In this document: one piece after another, positions 1-8,975 of the stretch
How positions within the stretch are numbered: position 1 is the first letter of the stretch
How the letters are laid out: each line of letters begins with the position of its first letter
Assembly: GCA_016342495.1 (NCBI GenBank)
Contig: JAEIOG010000047.1
Coordinates: 1-36,559, forward strand
From: Phycisphaerae bacterium
GTDB taxonomy: Bacteria > Planctomycetota > Phycisphaerae > Sedimentisphaerales > SM23-30
Direction: 5' to 3'
DNA: 36,559 nt
Notes under the pieces: model-generated
What the model was told of the DNA's origin: nothing
The model's input: only the letters and a program-made list of their open reading frames with translations
Databases searched by the model: none
Translations under genes and position numbers: made by a program

Positions 1-57
1 TCCATTGCCCAGATTATAAACGAAAAGCTGGAATTATTCACTTGTAAAAAGAACTAA
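1..57 (+). CDS. possible C-terminal end of a truncated upstream gene
   Basis: The first frame is open from the window edge to a TAA at 55-57 and encodes 18 residues ending in LELFTCKKN. It could be the tail of a gene that starts outside the window. Nothing identifies its family and a run this short can occur by chance. The rest of 58-203 is AT-rich and shows no gene. Confidence 0.2.
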   Translation, partial: SIAQIINEKLELFTCKKN

Positions 58-183
58 TTATTTATGCAACAGGCTCTGAACTAATATCTCATTTTAAAAG
101 ACCGAGAATTAGGAGTCAATAGATAAAAGGTCCTCGCACAAATTTGTGCATAAAAAAACTACATAGCATACGCTAAATTATGG

Positions 184-189
184 TATAAT
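184..189 (+). promoter_or_regulatory. possible -10 box before the chimeric ORF
   Basis: A perfect TATAAT lies 15 bases before the ATG at 204. The -35 position (about 160-166) is a poor match to TTGACA, so this is a weak candidate. Confidence 0.25.
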
Positions 190-203
190 AAGCACTTACG
201 ACA

Positions 204-578
204 ATGTCACCCATAGAGAAATATATGCTAATAAAGAGAATACTAAAAAGAACGTTAAAAGTCAACAATCATAAAATCTTAAAAGTTGTTGAAAAAGGCA
301 ATAAAATCGAGGTCCATATTGATGTTTGCAAACGTCGCAGACTGCCATGCGGCACTTGCGGGACGCTGTCAGTCCAGCGAGATCGCCCTAAAGAACGCCG
401 TTTCAAACATGTGCCATTATGGGATATTGCCGCAGTTCAGCATAGAAGAACAAAAACAGTTAAGATGCTGCTGCCATTTGTGAAAAATCCATGCCACAAG
501 GATCATCTTGGGAGAGATGCGATGCAGATAGCGCGAGAAAATAATTATACTAAAATAATTAAATTACTTGTGTGTTGA
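204..578 (+). pseudogene. ISL3-type transposase N-terminus joined to an ankyrin-repeat tail (remnant)
   Basis: The 124-residue ORF has two unrelated halves. Residues about 24-80 resemble the N-terminal zinc-binding region of ISL3-family transposases: a short basic beta segment, CKRRRLPCGTCG (two cysteine clusters), then RDRPKERRFKHVPLW, which matches the usual RxRxxRHLPLW-like stretch. The DDE catalytic domain, several hundred residues in intact ISL3 transposases, is absent. From about residue 84 the sequence switches to an ankyrin-like repeat: TVKMLL, then KDHLGRDAMQIARENN and IIKLL. It looks like a decayed transposase fused by deletion or insertion to the end of an ankyrin-repeat gene. No clear ribosome-binding site is seen. 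It is probably not functional, although the frame is intact to a TGA. Confidence 0.5.
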
Positions 579-616
579 GCAAAAATACATCACAGATAAA
601 AGCCTGTTAGTTTAAG

Positions 617-677
617 TTAAGGGAACCTCTAAAAATTAAATTTCTGCTGCGAAAGTAATTATTAGAGATACCCTTAA
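617..677. repeat. 61-bp inverted-repeat element (MITE-like or hairpin terminator)
   Basis: The arms 617-632 (TTAAGGGAACCTCTAA) and 662-677 are inverted repeats that match at 13 of 16 positions and enclose about 29 AT-rich bases. The short size, TTAA-flanked ends and position beside a transposase remnant suggest a non-autonomous mobile element or an IS end. It also lies 10 bases past the stop of the minus-strand gene at 688, so it could act as that gene's terminator hairpin. Confidence 0.4.
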
Positions 678-687
678 TTAAATTTGA

Positions 688-3600
688 TTATTCGGATTCC
701 ATAATCAGTCTTATTCCTACATTATAAACTTTCTGGACTCTTTGATAAGGTATGCTTTTATCGACGGTTATCCAGCGGGGCAGGTCTCGCCATGAGCCAC
801 CTTTGGCTATCGCGTTGACCTGGTTAGGGCCATCGGCTTTGGTCCATTCGGCGACATTGCCAATCATATCGTAAAGGCCAAAAGCATTTGGCTGATATTT
901 TCCGCCAACGATTTGCACCTGGGCATTGTCATTAACGGAATCTTCCCGCAACATATAATTGAATGTCTGGCGGGCATTGAATTTTTTCATGGTCTGGTCA
1001 GCTAAATTGGCGTATTTGCCGAAATCAGCAGTTACATCACCCCAATAGAAATCAGTGGTTGTGCCAGCCCGGGCGGCAAATTCCCATTGCGACTCGTTTG
1101 GCAGGGAAAACTTTTTACCGGTTTGCTTTGACAGCCATTTGGCGTATTGCTTGGCCTGGTCAAAAGAAACCCTGATTACTGGCAGGTCATCGCCCCTGAC
1201 ATCAATGCCGGGAATGGAGTGATCCTTACCCAGTGTGTCAATATAAGCACTGCTATGATCTGGGTCAAACTGTTTGAATTGAGCATTGGTAATTTCCAAT
1301 GTCGCCATATAAAATCGTCGGTCGATTTTCTTAACTATACGGCCCTGGTCAGAATTAACGATAAACATACCAGTTGGAATCTGAACAAATTCAAGGGGGC
1401 CACCAGGGATATCAACTTTAATTGTCTGAGTTTCAGTTTTAACTTTAGTGGCAAACTTAACGGTTTTTTCAACCATTTCAGTTTCCTTGGGCATAATCGG
1501 CTCGATTTTGGCTAGTTCAATTTTGGCATCATCCAGTGAATAAACATCCGCTTCGTAGTCGCACTGGACATTGGCATAAGAATTCTGCAATTCCAGACGC
1601 AGCTTGCGATATTTCTGGATATTGGCTAACTGATCTTCTCTGGTTTTTCCCGAGCCACTCCAGTTTCTATGCAGATTGTTGGCCCAGTCGCGATGGACAT
1701 CGGTCCAGCTGCCCCAAAACGGTGCATTCATATCTATCCAGGCATATAATTTCTCGGTTTCATCTTTGCTTAACTTGACACCATGATGGCCACGATCAAG
1801 AATATGGATTAAAGGTGAAGTATTAACATAATATTCCATAGGCTGGAGCAAATGATAATCACTTTCGGGGCCCGGGCGGCGAACATAAGGATTTAAGGCA
1901 TTATAACTATGGGTAAACGGGCCACCGGGGGCATCTTTTAAGCCATCATTATAAATTAGAGGCTCCATGGTCAAATCCGCGAAATCGGGTAATGCCTTGC
2001 CATCTGCCAGTTTTTTATCCGTCTGGCTATTATGACAGGCAATGCAATTTTTCTGTAATATCGGTTGAATTTCACGTAAGAAGCTGAAATTCCTTTCCGG
2101 GCCTTGCCAATCTTCGATCTGCGAAGGCCCTTTTTTGTTGGCCATCGGGGTCATACGCGAAGGGACGACCTGGCTGCGGTCTTCATGGCAACCGATACAG
2201 GAAAGCATCTCGCCTGGCATAGCAGTAAACCAGCTTCGCATCAACTGCAAAGAAGCTCCAGTGTGATCCAAAGGCTGAATCGCAATAGGGGTATTGGCCG
2301 GAACCTTGAACATTACCGAGCCATCAGGCTGAACGGGAACAGTACCTAATATTCGCTTGACATCCCAACTGCTTTCACAGCCAACAGCTTCATGGGAACC
2401 GGATTTATAAAATGAATAATGATAAGTAAAAACTCTTAGTTTTTTGACGGTACCTTTGGGGATATTTTTCAGGCCAGGACCGGTATAAATATCAGCTATA
2501 TAAATTGTCGCGTCCTTCTTAGTTAAATCAACCCGGTCAGGCATGATCGGAGGCTTTTCAGTTTTGGTAAAGGGAACAGGCTCATTTAAGGCATAGCCTT
2601 CCTGTTCAGCGATTTTGACAATATTATCATAAATATCGACAAGGTAAATTCCCCAGAGTGAATTCTTGCTTGGCTTGCATGAAACCAGGAAATATTTGCC
2701 CGCCCCATCAGCTTCATTTGTTCCCAATGGAATTGGATTTTGAAACTTAGGATAAAAATTCTGATACAAACGGTCGGCTATTTCAGGGACAACTTCCTTT
2801 TTCCATCCGGGTATCAACTGCAAGGCACCTTTAGCTTCAAAACGCCCTTTACTGACATCAAAAATGCATAAAGGGCCGGGTCTGGAAACATGATGGCCTG
2901 AAACCACACCAATAAACTGGGAGACATTACCCGGTATCGGTTTAGGTGTGCTGATGGTATTGGGCCAATATGAATTACTCCCATAGAAATGATCCTGATT
3001 GGTGCCATCAGGGTTCATTTTCATTACTACACGGGTAAAGAAATGGGGGGTGTCGCTGTATTCCCAGCGAATAAACATAATGCGACCATCAGAAGTAACA
3101 GTTGGTCCCCAATTGGCATCCTGATCAAATGTCAAGCGACGAATTCCACCATTGGTGTCCATCAAATAAGTATTACTCATCTGGACCCGCCCTGCCTCAC
3201 AAGGCAAGCCCTGGATTGGCGCGGTAGAAGTGAATATAATTCTGCCATCAGGTAGATAACAGGAATCAAAACTATTATAAGGTGCACCTTCGGGGGTTAA
3301 TTGTTTGACATATTTACCATTATCATCTATTTCATGTAAATGCCAGTGATCTTCGCTACCGAGACCGGAATACATGATTTTATTGGCATCGAAATCCAGA
3401 TCAATCTCGGCGATATGGCCGCCCATGTCAGGCTTATATAAAGTGCTAAGCACCGGCTGGTCAAAATCAGTCAAAGTTATGATTTCATCATTACCACTTT
3501 TAGGGTTTATTACCTCCAGCGAATAAGCATTCAGGCTTGGCACACAGGTATTAATCACAGTTCGGGCATTATTGCCATAACTACGCTTTACAACTAATAT

Positions 3601-4302
3601 ACTATCAAACTTTTTCAATAGCGGATTAGCTAGCAATGCCGTATGCTGTAGTTCAACTAAGGCATTAACTTTATCATCACTGTCAGGCATCGATTCAATC
3701 TGAATTAACTGGTCAAGATATTTCTGGCCATCAGGGTATTGCTCGCCAAAACGAATAATAAGATCATCAATCGCCCTTTTGATTGCGGCAGGTTCAGGAA
3801 TAATATCAGGTCCTGAAACTGGTGGCTGGTCGGCTATGATGAATTTAACCGTACCGCTATTTCCTTTTTGAACAGCGACAAATGTTTCTAATTTTTTATA
3901 TTTCCCTCTGATGGCATATTCCAGCATAGCCGGGCCATGGGTCCAGAGCCCCTGGTCAAATGTCATATTACCAGACTGCAAAGTATTACCTTGATAATCT
4001 TCATTAATATGTAAAGTATCCCAGCCAACTTTGAGAGATTTAGGCTTTAATGTGGTAAGAGAAACTGTGTTGCCATCCTTGTCGGTTAAAACCGGATGGC
4101 CCCAGAAGCCATGATCCTGGCTATTGCCATCATCAGCGTCGGTTACAATCAGGTAGAGGTTTTTGACCCCGGTGAGGTCGGCAGTAAGTTTTTTCGGGCC
4201 ATCGCTACTGCGGACTACAGGTGAAACAGCTAATTGTTTAGCCAAAAGTCCCTGAGAACTCGCAAAAACCACTAAAATTAAAACCAGCAATCTATACTTC
4301 AA
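688..4302 (-). CDS. exported HzsA-related protein: NPCBM + beta-propeller + two CXXCH + SUMF1-like domain
   Basis: The protein has 1204 residues. Residues 1-21 form a signal peptide. About 22-160 look like an NPCBM carbohydrate-binding domain, with the typical GLWTHGPAMLEYAI-like signature. About 225-700 contain TolB/PD40-type propeller repeats (DGRIIFTS, DGRIMFIRWEY) and the stretch VQPDGSVMFKVPANTPI characteristic of proteins related to the hydrazine synthase alpha subunit. Two haem c sites follow: C702-IG-C705-H706 and C753-IA-C756-H757. Residues about 965-1204 form a SUMF1/formylglycine-generating-enzyme-like domain (LPNESQWEFAARAG, GLYDMIGNVAEW, GGSWRD). This domain has no cysteines, so sulfatase-activating chemistry is unlikely. 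The start is a TTG at 4302, supported by AAGGA seven bases upstream; no ATG fits. Periplasmic redox or polymer-binding work is plausible, but the substrate is unknown. Hydrazine synthesis is not implied: no other anammox gene is in the window. Confidence 0.8.
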   Translation of the reverse strand: MKYRLLVLILVVFASSQGLLAKQLAVSPVVRSSDGPKKLTADLTGVKNLYLIVTDADDGNSQDHGFWGHPVLTDKDGNTVSLTTLKPKSLKVGWDTLHINEDYQGNTLQSGNMTFDQGLWTHGPAMLEYAIRGKYKKLETFVAVQKGNSGTVKFIIADQPPVSGPDIIPEPAAIKRAIDDLIIRFGEQYPDGQKYLDQLIQIESMPDSDDKVNALVELQHTALLANPLLKKFDSILVVKRSYGNNARTVINTCVPSLNAYSLEVINPKSGNDEIITLTDFDQPVLSTLYKPDMGGHIAEIDLDFDANKIMYSGLGSEDHWHLHEIDDNGKYVKQLTPEGAPYNSFDSCYLPDGRIIFTSTAPIQGLPCEAGRVQMSNTYLMDTNGGIRRLTFDQDANWGPTVTSDGRIMFIRWEYSDTPHFFTRVVMKMNPDGTNQDHFYGSNSYWPNTISTPKPIPGNVSQFIGVVSGHHVSRPGPLCIFDVSKGRFEAKGALQLIPGWKKEVVPEIADRLYQNFYPKFQNPIPLGTNEADGAGKYFLVSCKPSKNSLWGIYLVDIYDNIVKIAEQEGYALNEPVPFTKTEKPPIMPDRVDLTKKDATIYIADIYTGPGLKNIPKGTVKKLRVFTYHYSFYKSGSHEAVGCESSWDVKRILGTVPVQPDGSVMFKVPANTPIAIQPLDHTGASLQLMRSWFTAMPGEMLSCIGCHEDRSQVVPSRMTPMANKKGPSQIEDWQGPERNFSFLREIQPILQKNCIACHNSQTDKKLADGKALPDFADLTMEPLIYNDGLKDAPGGPFTHSYNALNPYVRRPGPESDYHLLQPMEYYVNTSPLIHILDRGHHGVKLSKDETEKLYAWIDMNAPFWGSWTDVHRDWANNLHRNWSGSGKTREDQLANIQKYRKLRLELQNSYANVQCDYEADVYSLDDAKIELAKIEPIMPKETEMVEKTVKFATKVKTETQTIKVDIPGGPLEFVQIPTGMFIVNSDQGRIVKKIDRRFYMATLEITNAQFKQFDPDHSSAYIDTLGKDHSIPGIDVRGDDLPVIRVSFDQAKQYAKWLSKQTGKKFSLPNESQWEFAARAGTTTDFYWGDVTADFGKYANLADQTMKKFNARQTFNYMLREDSVNDNAQVQIVGGKYQPNAFGLYDMIGNVAEWTKADGPNQVNAIAKGGSWRDLPRWITVDKSIPYQRVQKVYNVGIRLIMESE

Positions 4303-4454
4303 AATAAGTTCCTTTACATATCGTGCAAAATTTACTATTATTTTCTTATCAGATTTATTATAAACGCAAATATAGTTTTGTAAACAATTCGATAACCATA
4401 TTTATATAAAATATCGCTATCATCTATTAACAATAATGTCCTAATAATAAAAAT
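4303..4454. promoter_or_regulatory. shared divergent promoter region of the two HzsA-related genes
   Basis: This 152-bp AT-rich gap lies between two head-to-head genes and must hold the promoters of both. No convincing -35/-10 pair or operator could be picked out by eye. Confidence 0.45.
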
Positions 4455-7400
4455 ATGGAAACAAAAATGATGATTAAGCCCAAATTCTTAGCTATATTAT
4501 TAGTTTTAATTGTTTTATCCACCGCTGGGGCCCAAACCATTCGCCACCGTTTTTTAGCTAAAGATGAATCTCGCAGTCAACTGCACTATGTCAACCAGCT
4601 GGATCCATCGCAGGACTGGACAATCAAGCTGGAAAAAGGCTGTCGAGATATTCGGCTGCTTGGTAAAGACCGCGTTCTGGTATCTTTTGCCGATGGCTAT
4701 GGCGAATACGACCTGAATAATCAACAACAACTCATCAGAATCAAAAACGAAGAATACCGCAATACTGAAACAGCAACTCGACTAGACAATGGTAATACCA
4801 TTTTGGGAGCCAACCGGGATGGCATTACATTTTTCGAGCTGGACCCTGCAGGGGAATTTATCAGAAAAGTAAATTTCCCAAATCTCAACACCATACGTCT
4901 TATGCGACTTTCCCCTGAAGGCAATTTCATGTTCGGGGCTAATACCGACCATGTCATCGAAGCTAACTGGCAAGGGGAAATTTTAGTTGACTTTACCGTC
5001 GAAGGTGCCAAACATATTTACTGGGTCAAAAAATTGGAGCAGGATCGCTATCGAATTTCTACCGGCTATGGAGCAACAATCGAAGATATCACTACCAAAG
5101 ATAAAAAACTGAAAAGAAAAGGGAATCCAAAAAAATATAACTTTTTCTCACGCCCCTTTGAGCTGGATAATGACAATATCGTCGTTTCACACTGGACCGG
5201 ACATGGCTATGATGACAGCGTTAAAGGCCCGCAAATTCTGGAATTTGATTCTAAAGGAAAAGTCGTTTGGCAATGGCATGACCCAAAACGGGCCGGGACA
5301 ATTCATGGGGTGATTGTCCTTGACCAATATGATAGCAACGCCGACCGCATCCTGCGGGCACAGCTCAGGGATTTCGATACTATTAAAACCCATATAGAAA
5401 AATATCATCCATCCCATTGGGCTGAATACGAAAAAGTTGCGAGTGAAGCTCTGCGTAAGGACGCGATTATCTTAGAATCCGATACAAACCCGGTCGATGT
5501 TATTTTGCGGCGCACCGAAGCTTTAAAAAACTACCTTAAACTTACAAAATATGATAATGACCTTCAAGCCCTTAAAGAGCTTAATACCGCAGAGTTAAAC
5601 GAAACCGAGCAGCAAAGCCTGTTTGTCAAAATTTCAAATCTGCGTCGTAAAATTGCTTTTTCCAACCCTTTGCTGGACTTTGATTCACTGCTATTTATCA
5701 AACGTAACCAGATGGCACGCGGTGAATCGCATATGGTCGACCAGTATATGGGCATGAACCAAAGCCGGGGTGGCGGGGTATATCGTCTGGATAATATTTT
5801 TTCCGGTGATCCAGGGGTAACTGACCTGCTGGCAAACAATCCGGTTCAGCAAGGCCGACTAAAAGGTAAAAATCTGGACTTTAATTCAGGGGCTTTTATT
5901 TCTCTTGATCTGGACTATGATGCCAACAAAATACTCTTTGCCTTCACAGAAAACAACTGGGAACTGGCCAATGACCCGGCAAACTGGATAAATCAGCCCT
6001 GGACAATGCAGCAGGCGGCCCGGTATAACAAACATTATTGCTGGGATGAACAATCTTCTTTCCATATTTTCAGTGCCGATGCCGATGGCAAAAATCTCAA
6101 ACAGCTAACTGATGGGCAATGGGACGATTTTGACCCATTCTTTTTGCCAAATGAGAGGATTGGGTTTATATCTTCCAGAGCTGGTGGCAATCAGCGTTGC
6201 GGCGGGCGATTCCTACCTACCTACACCCTACATGCCATGCAAAACAATGGCGATGACATAATTCAACTTAGCTGGCATGATACCAATGAATGGCATCCCA
6301 GCATCGATAACAATGGAATGATTATCTACTCAAGATGGGACTATGTCGACCGGGATTCTGACATTGCTCATCATTTGTGGTATTGCTACCCTGATGGGCG
6401 GGACCCACGAAGCATGCATGGCAACTATCCAGATAATCGATCAATCCGCCCATGGATGGAATTACACAATCGTGCTATTCCAGAATCGCATAAATGTATC
6501 GGTGTAGCTACCCCTCATCATGGTGAATCCTATGGTTCTTTAGTTTTGATTGACCAGAGTATCCCTGATGACAGGGCTATGAGCCAACTTAAAAGAATTA
6601 CACCGATGTCACCTTTTCCTGAATCGGAAATTTCTCCCGGTAAATCGTGGCGCACTAATGAATGGAAATCATTGGGCAATGCCCAAACCAATTGGCCCTA
6701 TAGCACTCCATGGCCACTGAGTGAAGATTTTTATCTCTGCGTTTACGCACCGGGCGCGAAAAAACACGGTAGCCAAAATGAGCAAAAACAAAATGATAAC
6801 TATGGCATCTATCTGGTTGATAGTTTCGGCAATCGTGAACTAATTTATGAAGACCCAAAAATATCATGTTTGGATCCGATACCATTTAAACCTAGAAAAC
6901 GCCCGCCGGTTATTCCCACAATGACTATTCAAGCCAAAGCGGATCAATTGGGCGGAGAAGATCTTTCTACCGGCACTATCACAGTCATGAATGTCTACGA
7001 AGCGGAAATCCCGATTCCCAAAGATATAAAAATTAAGGAAATGCGAATTATCAATGTTTTTCCGAAACCTACTCATGAAATTAATAATCCTCGAATAGGA
7101 CATGCCGACCAGTCTCTGGCTCGTGGGGTTTTTGGCACCGTTCCAGTCGAAGCTGATGGCAGCGTTTATTTCAAATGCCCAACCGGCGCAGGAATATATT
7201 TCCAGTTGCTCGATGAAAATGGATTAATGGTTCAGAATATGCGATCTGATACGTATTTGCATCCGGGAGAAAACCTTACGTGTATTGGCTGTCATGAAAA
7301 TAAAGGCAATGCCCCTAAATCAAAATCACTACCAGTGGCGATGAAACGCCAGCCTTCTATTATTAAACCTGAGGCGAGCGGTTCATATCCGCTGACTTTT

Positions 7401-7823
7401 CCAAGGCTTGTTCAGCCGGTTCTGGATAAACATTGCATGTCATGCCATGAACAAAATAATCCAAAAAAATCCTTGCGTGGCGACAAATTCGGCAAGAATG
7501 GCTGGTCTGAAGCTATGCTGACACTTTCGCCATACGCCTGGGGCAAACATGGCGGCAATGGGGCCATCCGCAAAAATAATGGGAGCTATTCTATACCCAT
7601 GCAGGAAGGTGCAAGAGTCTCAAAACTCTACAAACACCTTAGCAATGGGCACAAAAATGTCAAACTTTCAGCCGAAGAAATGCGCCGTATAACCCTGTGG
7701 CTAGACGCCAACAGCAACTTCTATGGCGCATACAAACAAATCGAACTCCAGGCCCAGGGCCAAATTGCCAAACCTCTGGAAGGCCTGCCCGAATGGACTG
7801 ATTTTGACACCCTCAAAAAATAA
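4455..7823 (+). CDS. exported HzsA-related protein with an extra N-terminal beta-propeller-like region and two CXXCH motifs
   Basis: The protein has 1122 residues and begins with a signal peptide (hydrophobic run about residues 9-24, ending AGA-Q). Residues about 30-290 look like a PQQ/arylsulfotransferase-like propeller (repeated phrases such as LDNGNTILGAN and LSPEGNFMFGAN). About 395-900 resemble the middle of HzsA-related proteins, with PD40-like blades and GTVPVEADGSVYFKCP. Haem c sites are C943-IG-C946-H947 and C994-MS-C997-H998. It shares the core order with the divergent neighbour (residues 388-400 here, NPLLDFDSLLFIKR, correspond to NPLLKKFDSILVVKR there) but has no NPCBM and no SUMF1-like end. 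The second Met (4467) is an alternative start; neither has an obvious ribosome-binding site. The electron donor, acceptor and substrate are unknown. Confidence 0.78.
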   Translation: METKMMIKPKFLAILLVLIVLSTAGAQTIRHRFLAKDESRSQLHYVNQLDPSQDWTIKLEKGCRDIRLLGKDRVLVSFADGYGEYDLNNQQQLIRIKNEEYRNTETATRLDNGNTILGANRDGITFFELDPAGEFIRKVNFPNLNTIRLMRLSPEGNFMFGANTDHVIEANWQGEILVDFTVEGAKHIYWVKKLEQDRYRISTGYGATIEDITTKDKKLKRKGNPKKYNFFSRPFELDNDNIVVSHWTGHGYDDSVKGPQILEFDSKGKVVWQWHDPKRAGTIHGVIVLDQYDSNADRILRAQLRDFDTIKTHIEKYHPSHWAEYEKVASEALRKDAIILESDTNPVDVILRRTEALKNYLKLTKYDNDLQALKELNTAELNETEQQSLFVKISNLRRKIAFSNPLLDFDSLLFIKRNQMARGESHMVDQYMGMNQSRGGGVYRLDNIFSGDPGVTDLLANNPVQQGRLKGKNLDFNSGAFISLDLDYDANKILFAFTENNWELANDPANWINQPWTMQQAARYNKHYCWDEQSSFHIFSADADGKNLKQLTDGQWDDFDPFFLPNERIGFISSRAGGNQRCGGRFLPTYTLHAMQNNGDDIIQLSWHDTNEWHPSIDNNGMIIYSRWDYVDRDSDIAHHLWYCYPDGRDPRSMHGNYPDNRSIRPWMELHNRAIPESHKCIGVATPHHGESYGSLVLIDQSIPDDRAMSQLKRITPMSPFPESEISPGKSWRTNEWKSLGNAQTNWPYSTPWPLSEDFYLCVYAPGAKKHGSQNEQKQNDNYGIYLVDSFGNRELIYEDPKISCLDPIPFKPRKRPPVIPTMTIQAKADQLGGEDLSTGTITVMNVYEAEIPIPKDIKIKEMRIINVFPKPTHEINNPRIGHADQSLARGVFGTVPVEADGSVYFKCPTGAGIYFQLLDENGLMVQNMRSDTYLHPGENLTCIGCHENKGNAPKSKSLPVAMKRQPSIIKPEASGSYPLTFPRLVQPVLDKHCMSCHEQNNPKKSLRGDKFGKNGWSEAMLTLSPYAWGKHGGNGAIRKNNGSYSIPMQEGARVSKLYKHLSNGHKNVKLSAEEMRRITLWLDANSNFYGAYKQIELQAQGQIAKPLEGLPEWTDFDTLKK

Positions 7824-8050
7824 TCTAAACAATGCTATTGCAAATATTTACATATATGCTATATTGAGGGACTTAATCAGGGGATTATTGCGCCTGTGGT
7901 GTGTCGTAAATCCCTGTGAAACAATAACTTACAACCAAAATTGGTCCTTGGTGCTCCCAGAGTAATCCATTAGTGGCCAAATGATGTTAATATCTATGAA
8001 TTGACTATATAAGTCTATGCATAGCAGACATTTATAAAAACAGGAGTTTT

Positions 8051-8851
8051 ATGATGCGTAAGCTTTTTATTGCAGGTAACTGGAAAATGAATCTTGATGA
8101 CGTTGGCGCGGTCCAACTTTGCCAGGACCTGAAAACCCAACTGGCTGGCTGCGGAGCAGCTAAAGTCGATGTTGCAGTCTTTCCACCTTTCGTTTATTTG
8201 CCAATAGTAGCAGAAGCCTTGCGTGGTTCTACTATCGCTATGGGTGCCCAGGATGTCTGGACTGAAGGCAATGGCGCTTTTACTGGCGAAGTCAGCGTTG
8301 ATATGCTCAAAGATGTCGGCTGTACTTTTGTTCTGGTTGGTCATAGCGAAAGACGTCATGTCATTGGCGAAACCAATGAACTGCTTAACAAAAAAGCTAA
8401 AGTTGCCTTAGCTGGCGGCCTTAATGTCATTTTCTGTATCGGCGAACTCCTTGAAGAACGCCAAGGCAATAAAACTGAAGCTGTCGTCGAAGAGCAAATT
8501 CGCTTAGGCCTAGCTGGCATCACCGCCGAGCAGATGGCTAATGTCACTATTGCTTATGAACCAGTATGGGCAATCGGCACTGGTGTTACCGCCTCTAAAG
8601 AGCAGGCTCAGGAAGCTCACGCTTTCACTCGTAAAATATTGACTGACTTGTTTGGTGCTGAAGTTGCAGAAGCAACTCGTATCCAATATGGCGGCAGCGT
8701 CAAGGGTGCTAATGCCGCTGAACTTACCGCTGAGCCTGATGTTGATGGTGCTTTAGTTGGCGGTGCCAGCCTTAAAGCTGATGACTTCATGGCTATTATC
8801 AACAATGGTGCTTCCAATGTTGGTGGCTGTGGCGGTTGCTGCTGCGGATAA
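8051..8851 (+). CDS. tpiA: triosephosphate isomerase
   Basis: It interconverts dihydroxyacetone phosphate and glyceraldehyde 3-phosphate in glycolysis and gluconeogenesis. The 266-residue protein has the complete active site: K12 in GNWKMN, H98 in VGHSERR, E170 in AYEPVWAIGTG (loop 6), and the phosphate-binding YGGSVK and GGASL segments near the end. AGGAG at 8042-8046 sits four bases before the ATG. The family is usually about 250 residues. The extra C-terminal tail NVGGCGGCCCG, with four cysteines in the last eight residues, is unusual. secG follows after a hairpin at 8865-8893. The enzyme call is secure; the role of the tail is unknown. Confidence 0.97.
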   Translation: MMRKLFIAGNWKMNLDDVGAVQLCQDLKTQLAGCGAAKVDVAVFPPFVYLPIVAEALRGSTIAMGAQDVWTEGNGAFTGEVSVDMLKDVGCTFVLVGHSERRHVIGETNELLNKKAKVALAGGLNVIFCIGELLEERQGNKTEAVVEEQIRLGLAGITAEQMANVTIAYEPVWAIGTGVTASKEQAQEAHAFTRKILTDLFGAEVAEATRIQYGGSVKGANAAELTAEPDVDGALVGGASLKADDFMAIINNGASNVGGCGGCCCG

Positions 8852-8864
8852 TTGTAATTCACTT

Positions 8865-8893
8865 GCCAGCATTAAATCGTATTTAATGCTGGC
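8865..8893 (+). terminator. hairpin after tpiA
   Basis: The 13-base arms GCCAGCATTAAAT and ATTTAATGCTGGC pair perfectly around a CGT loop, 14 bases past the tpiA stop. The downstream bases (GATTATTATTAATAATA) are AT-rich rather than a pure T run, so termination may be partial, with read-through to secG. Confidence 0.6.
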
Positions 8894-8975
8894 GATTATT
8901 ATTAATAATAACCCCTTATGGGCTTGTACTAACTTGATTAACATTGGTCTGTGACCTGTTTTGAGGAGTATTGTA

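Noticed and set aside
688-7823. Anammox hydrazine synthesis locus
   Set aside because: Only HzsA-related propeller/haem proteins are present; HzsB, HzsC and hydrazine dehydrogenase genes are absent from the window, and such relatives are widespread in non-anammox planctomycetes.
7824-8050. Possible regulatory hairpin (GGGATT...AATCCC) before tpiA
   Set aside because: The six-base arms are about 23 bases apart in AT-rich DNA and no T run follows; it is not better than chance.
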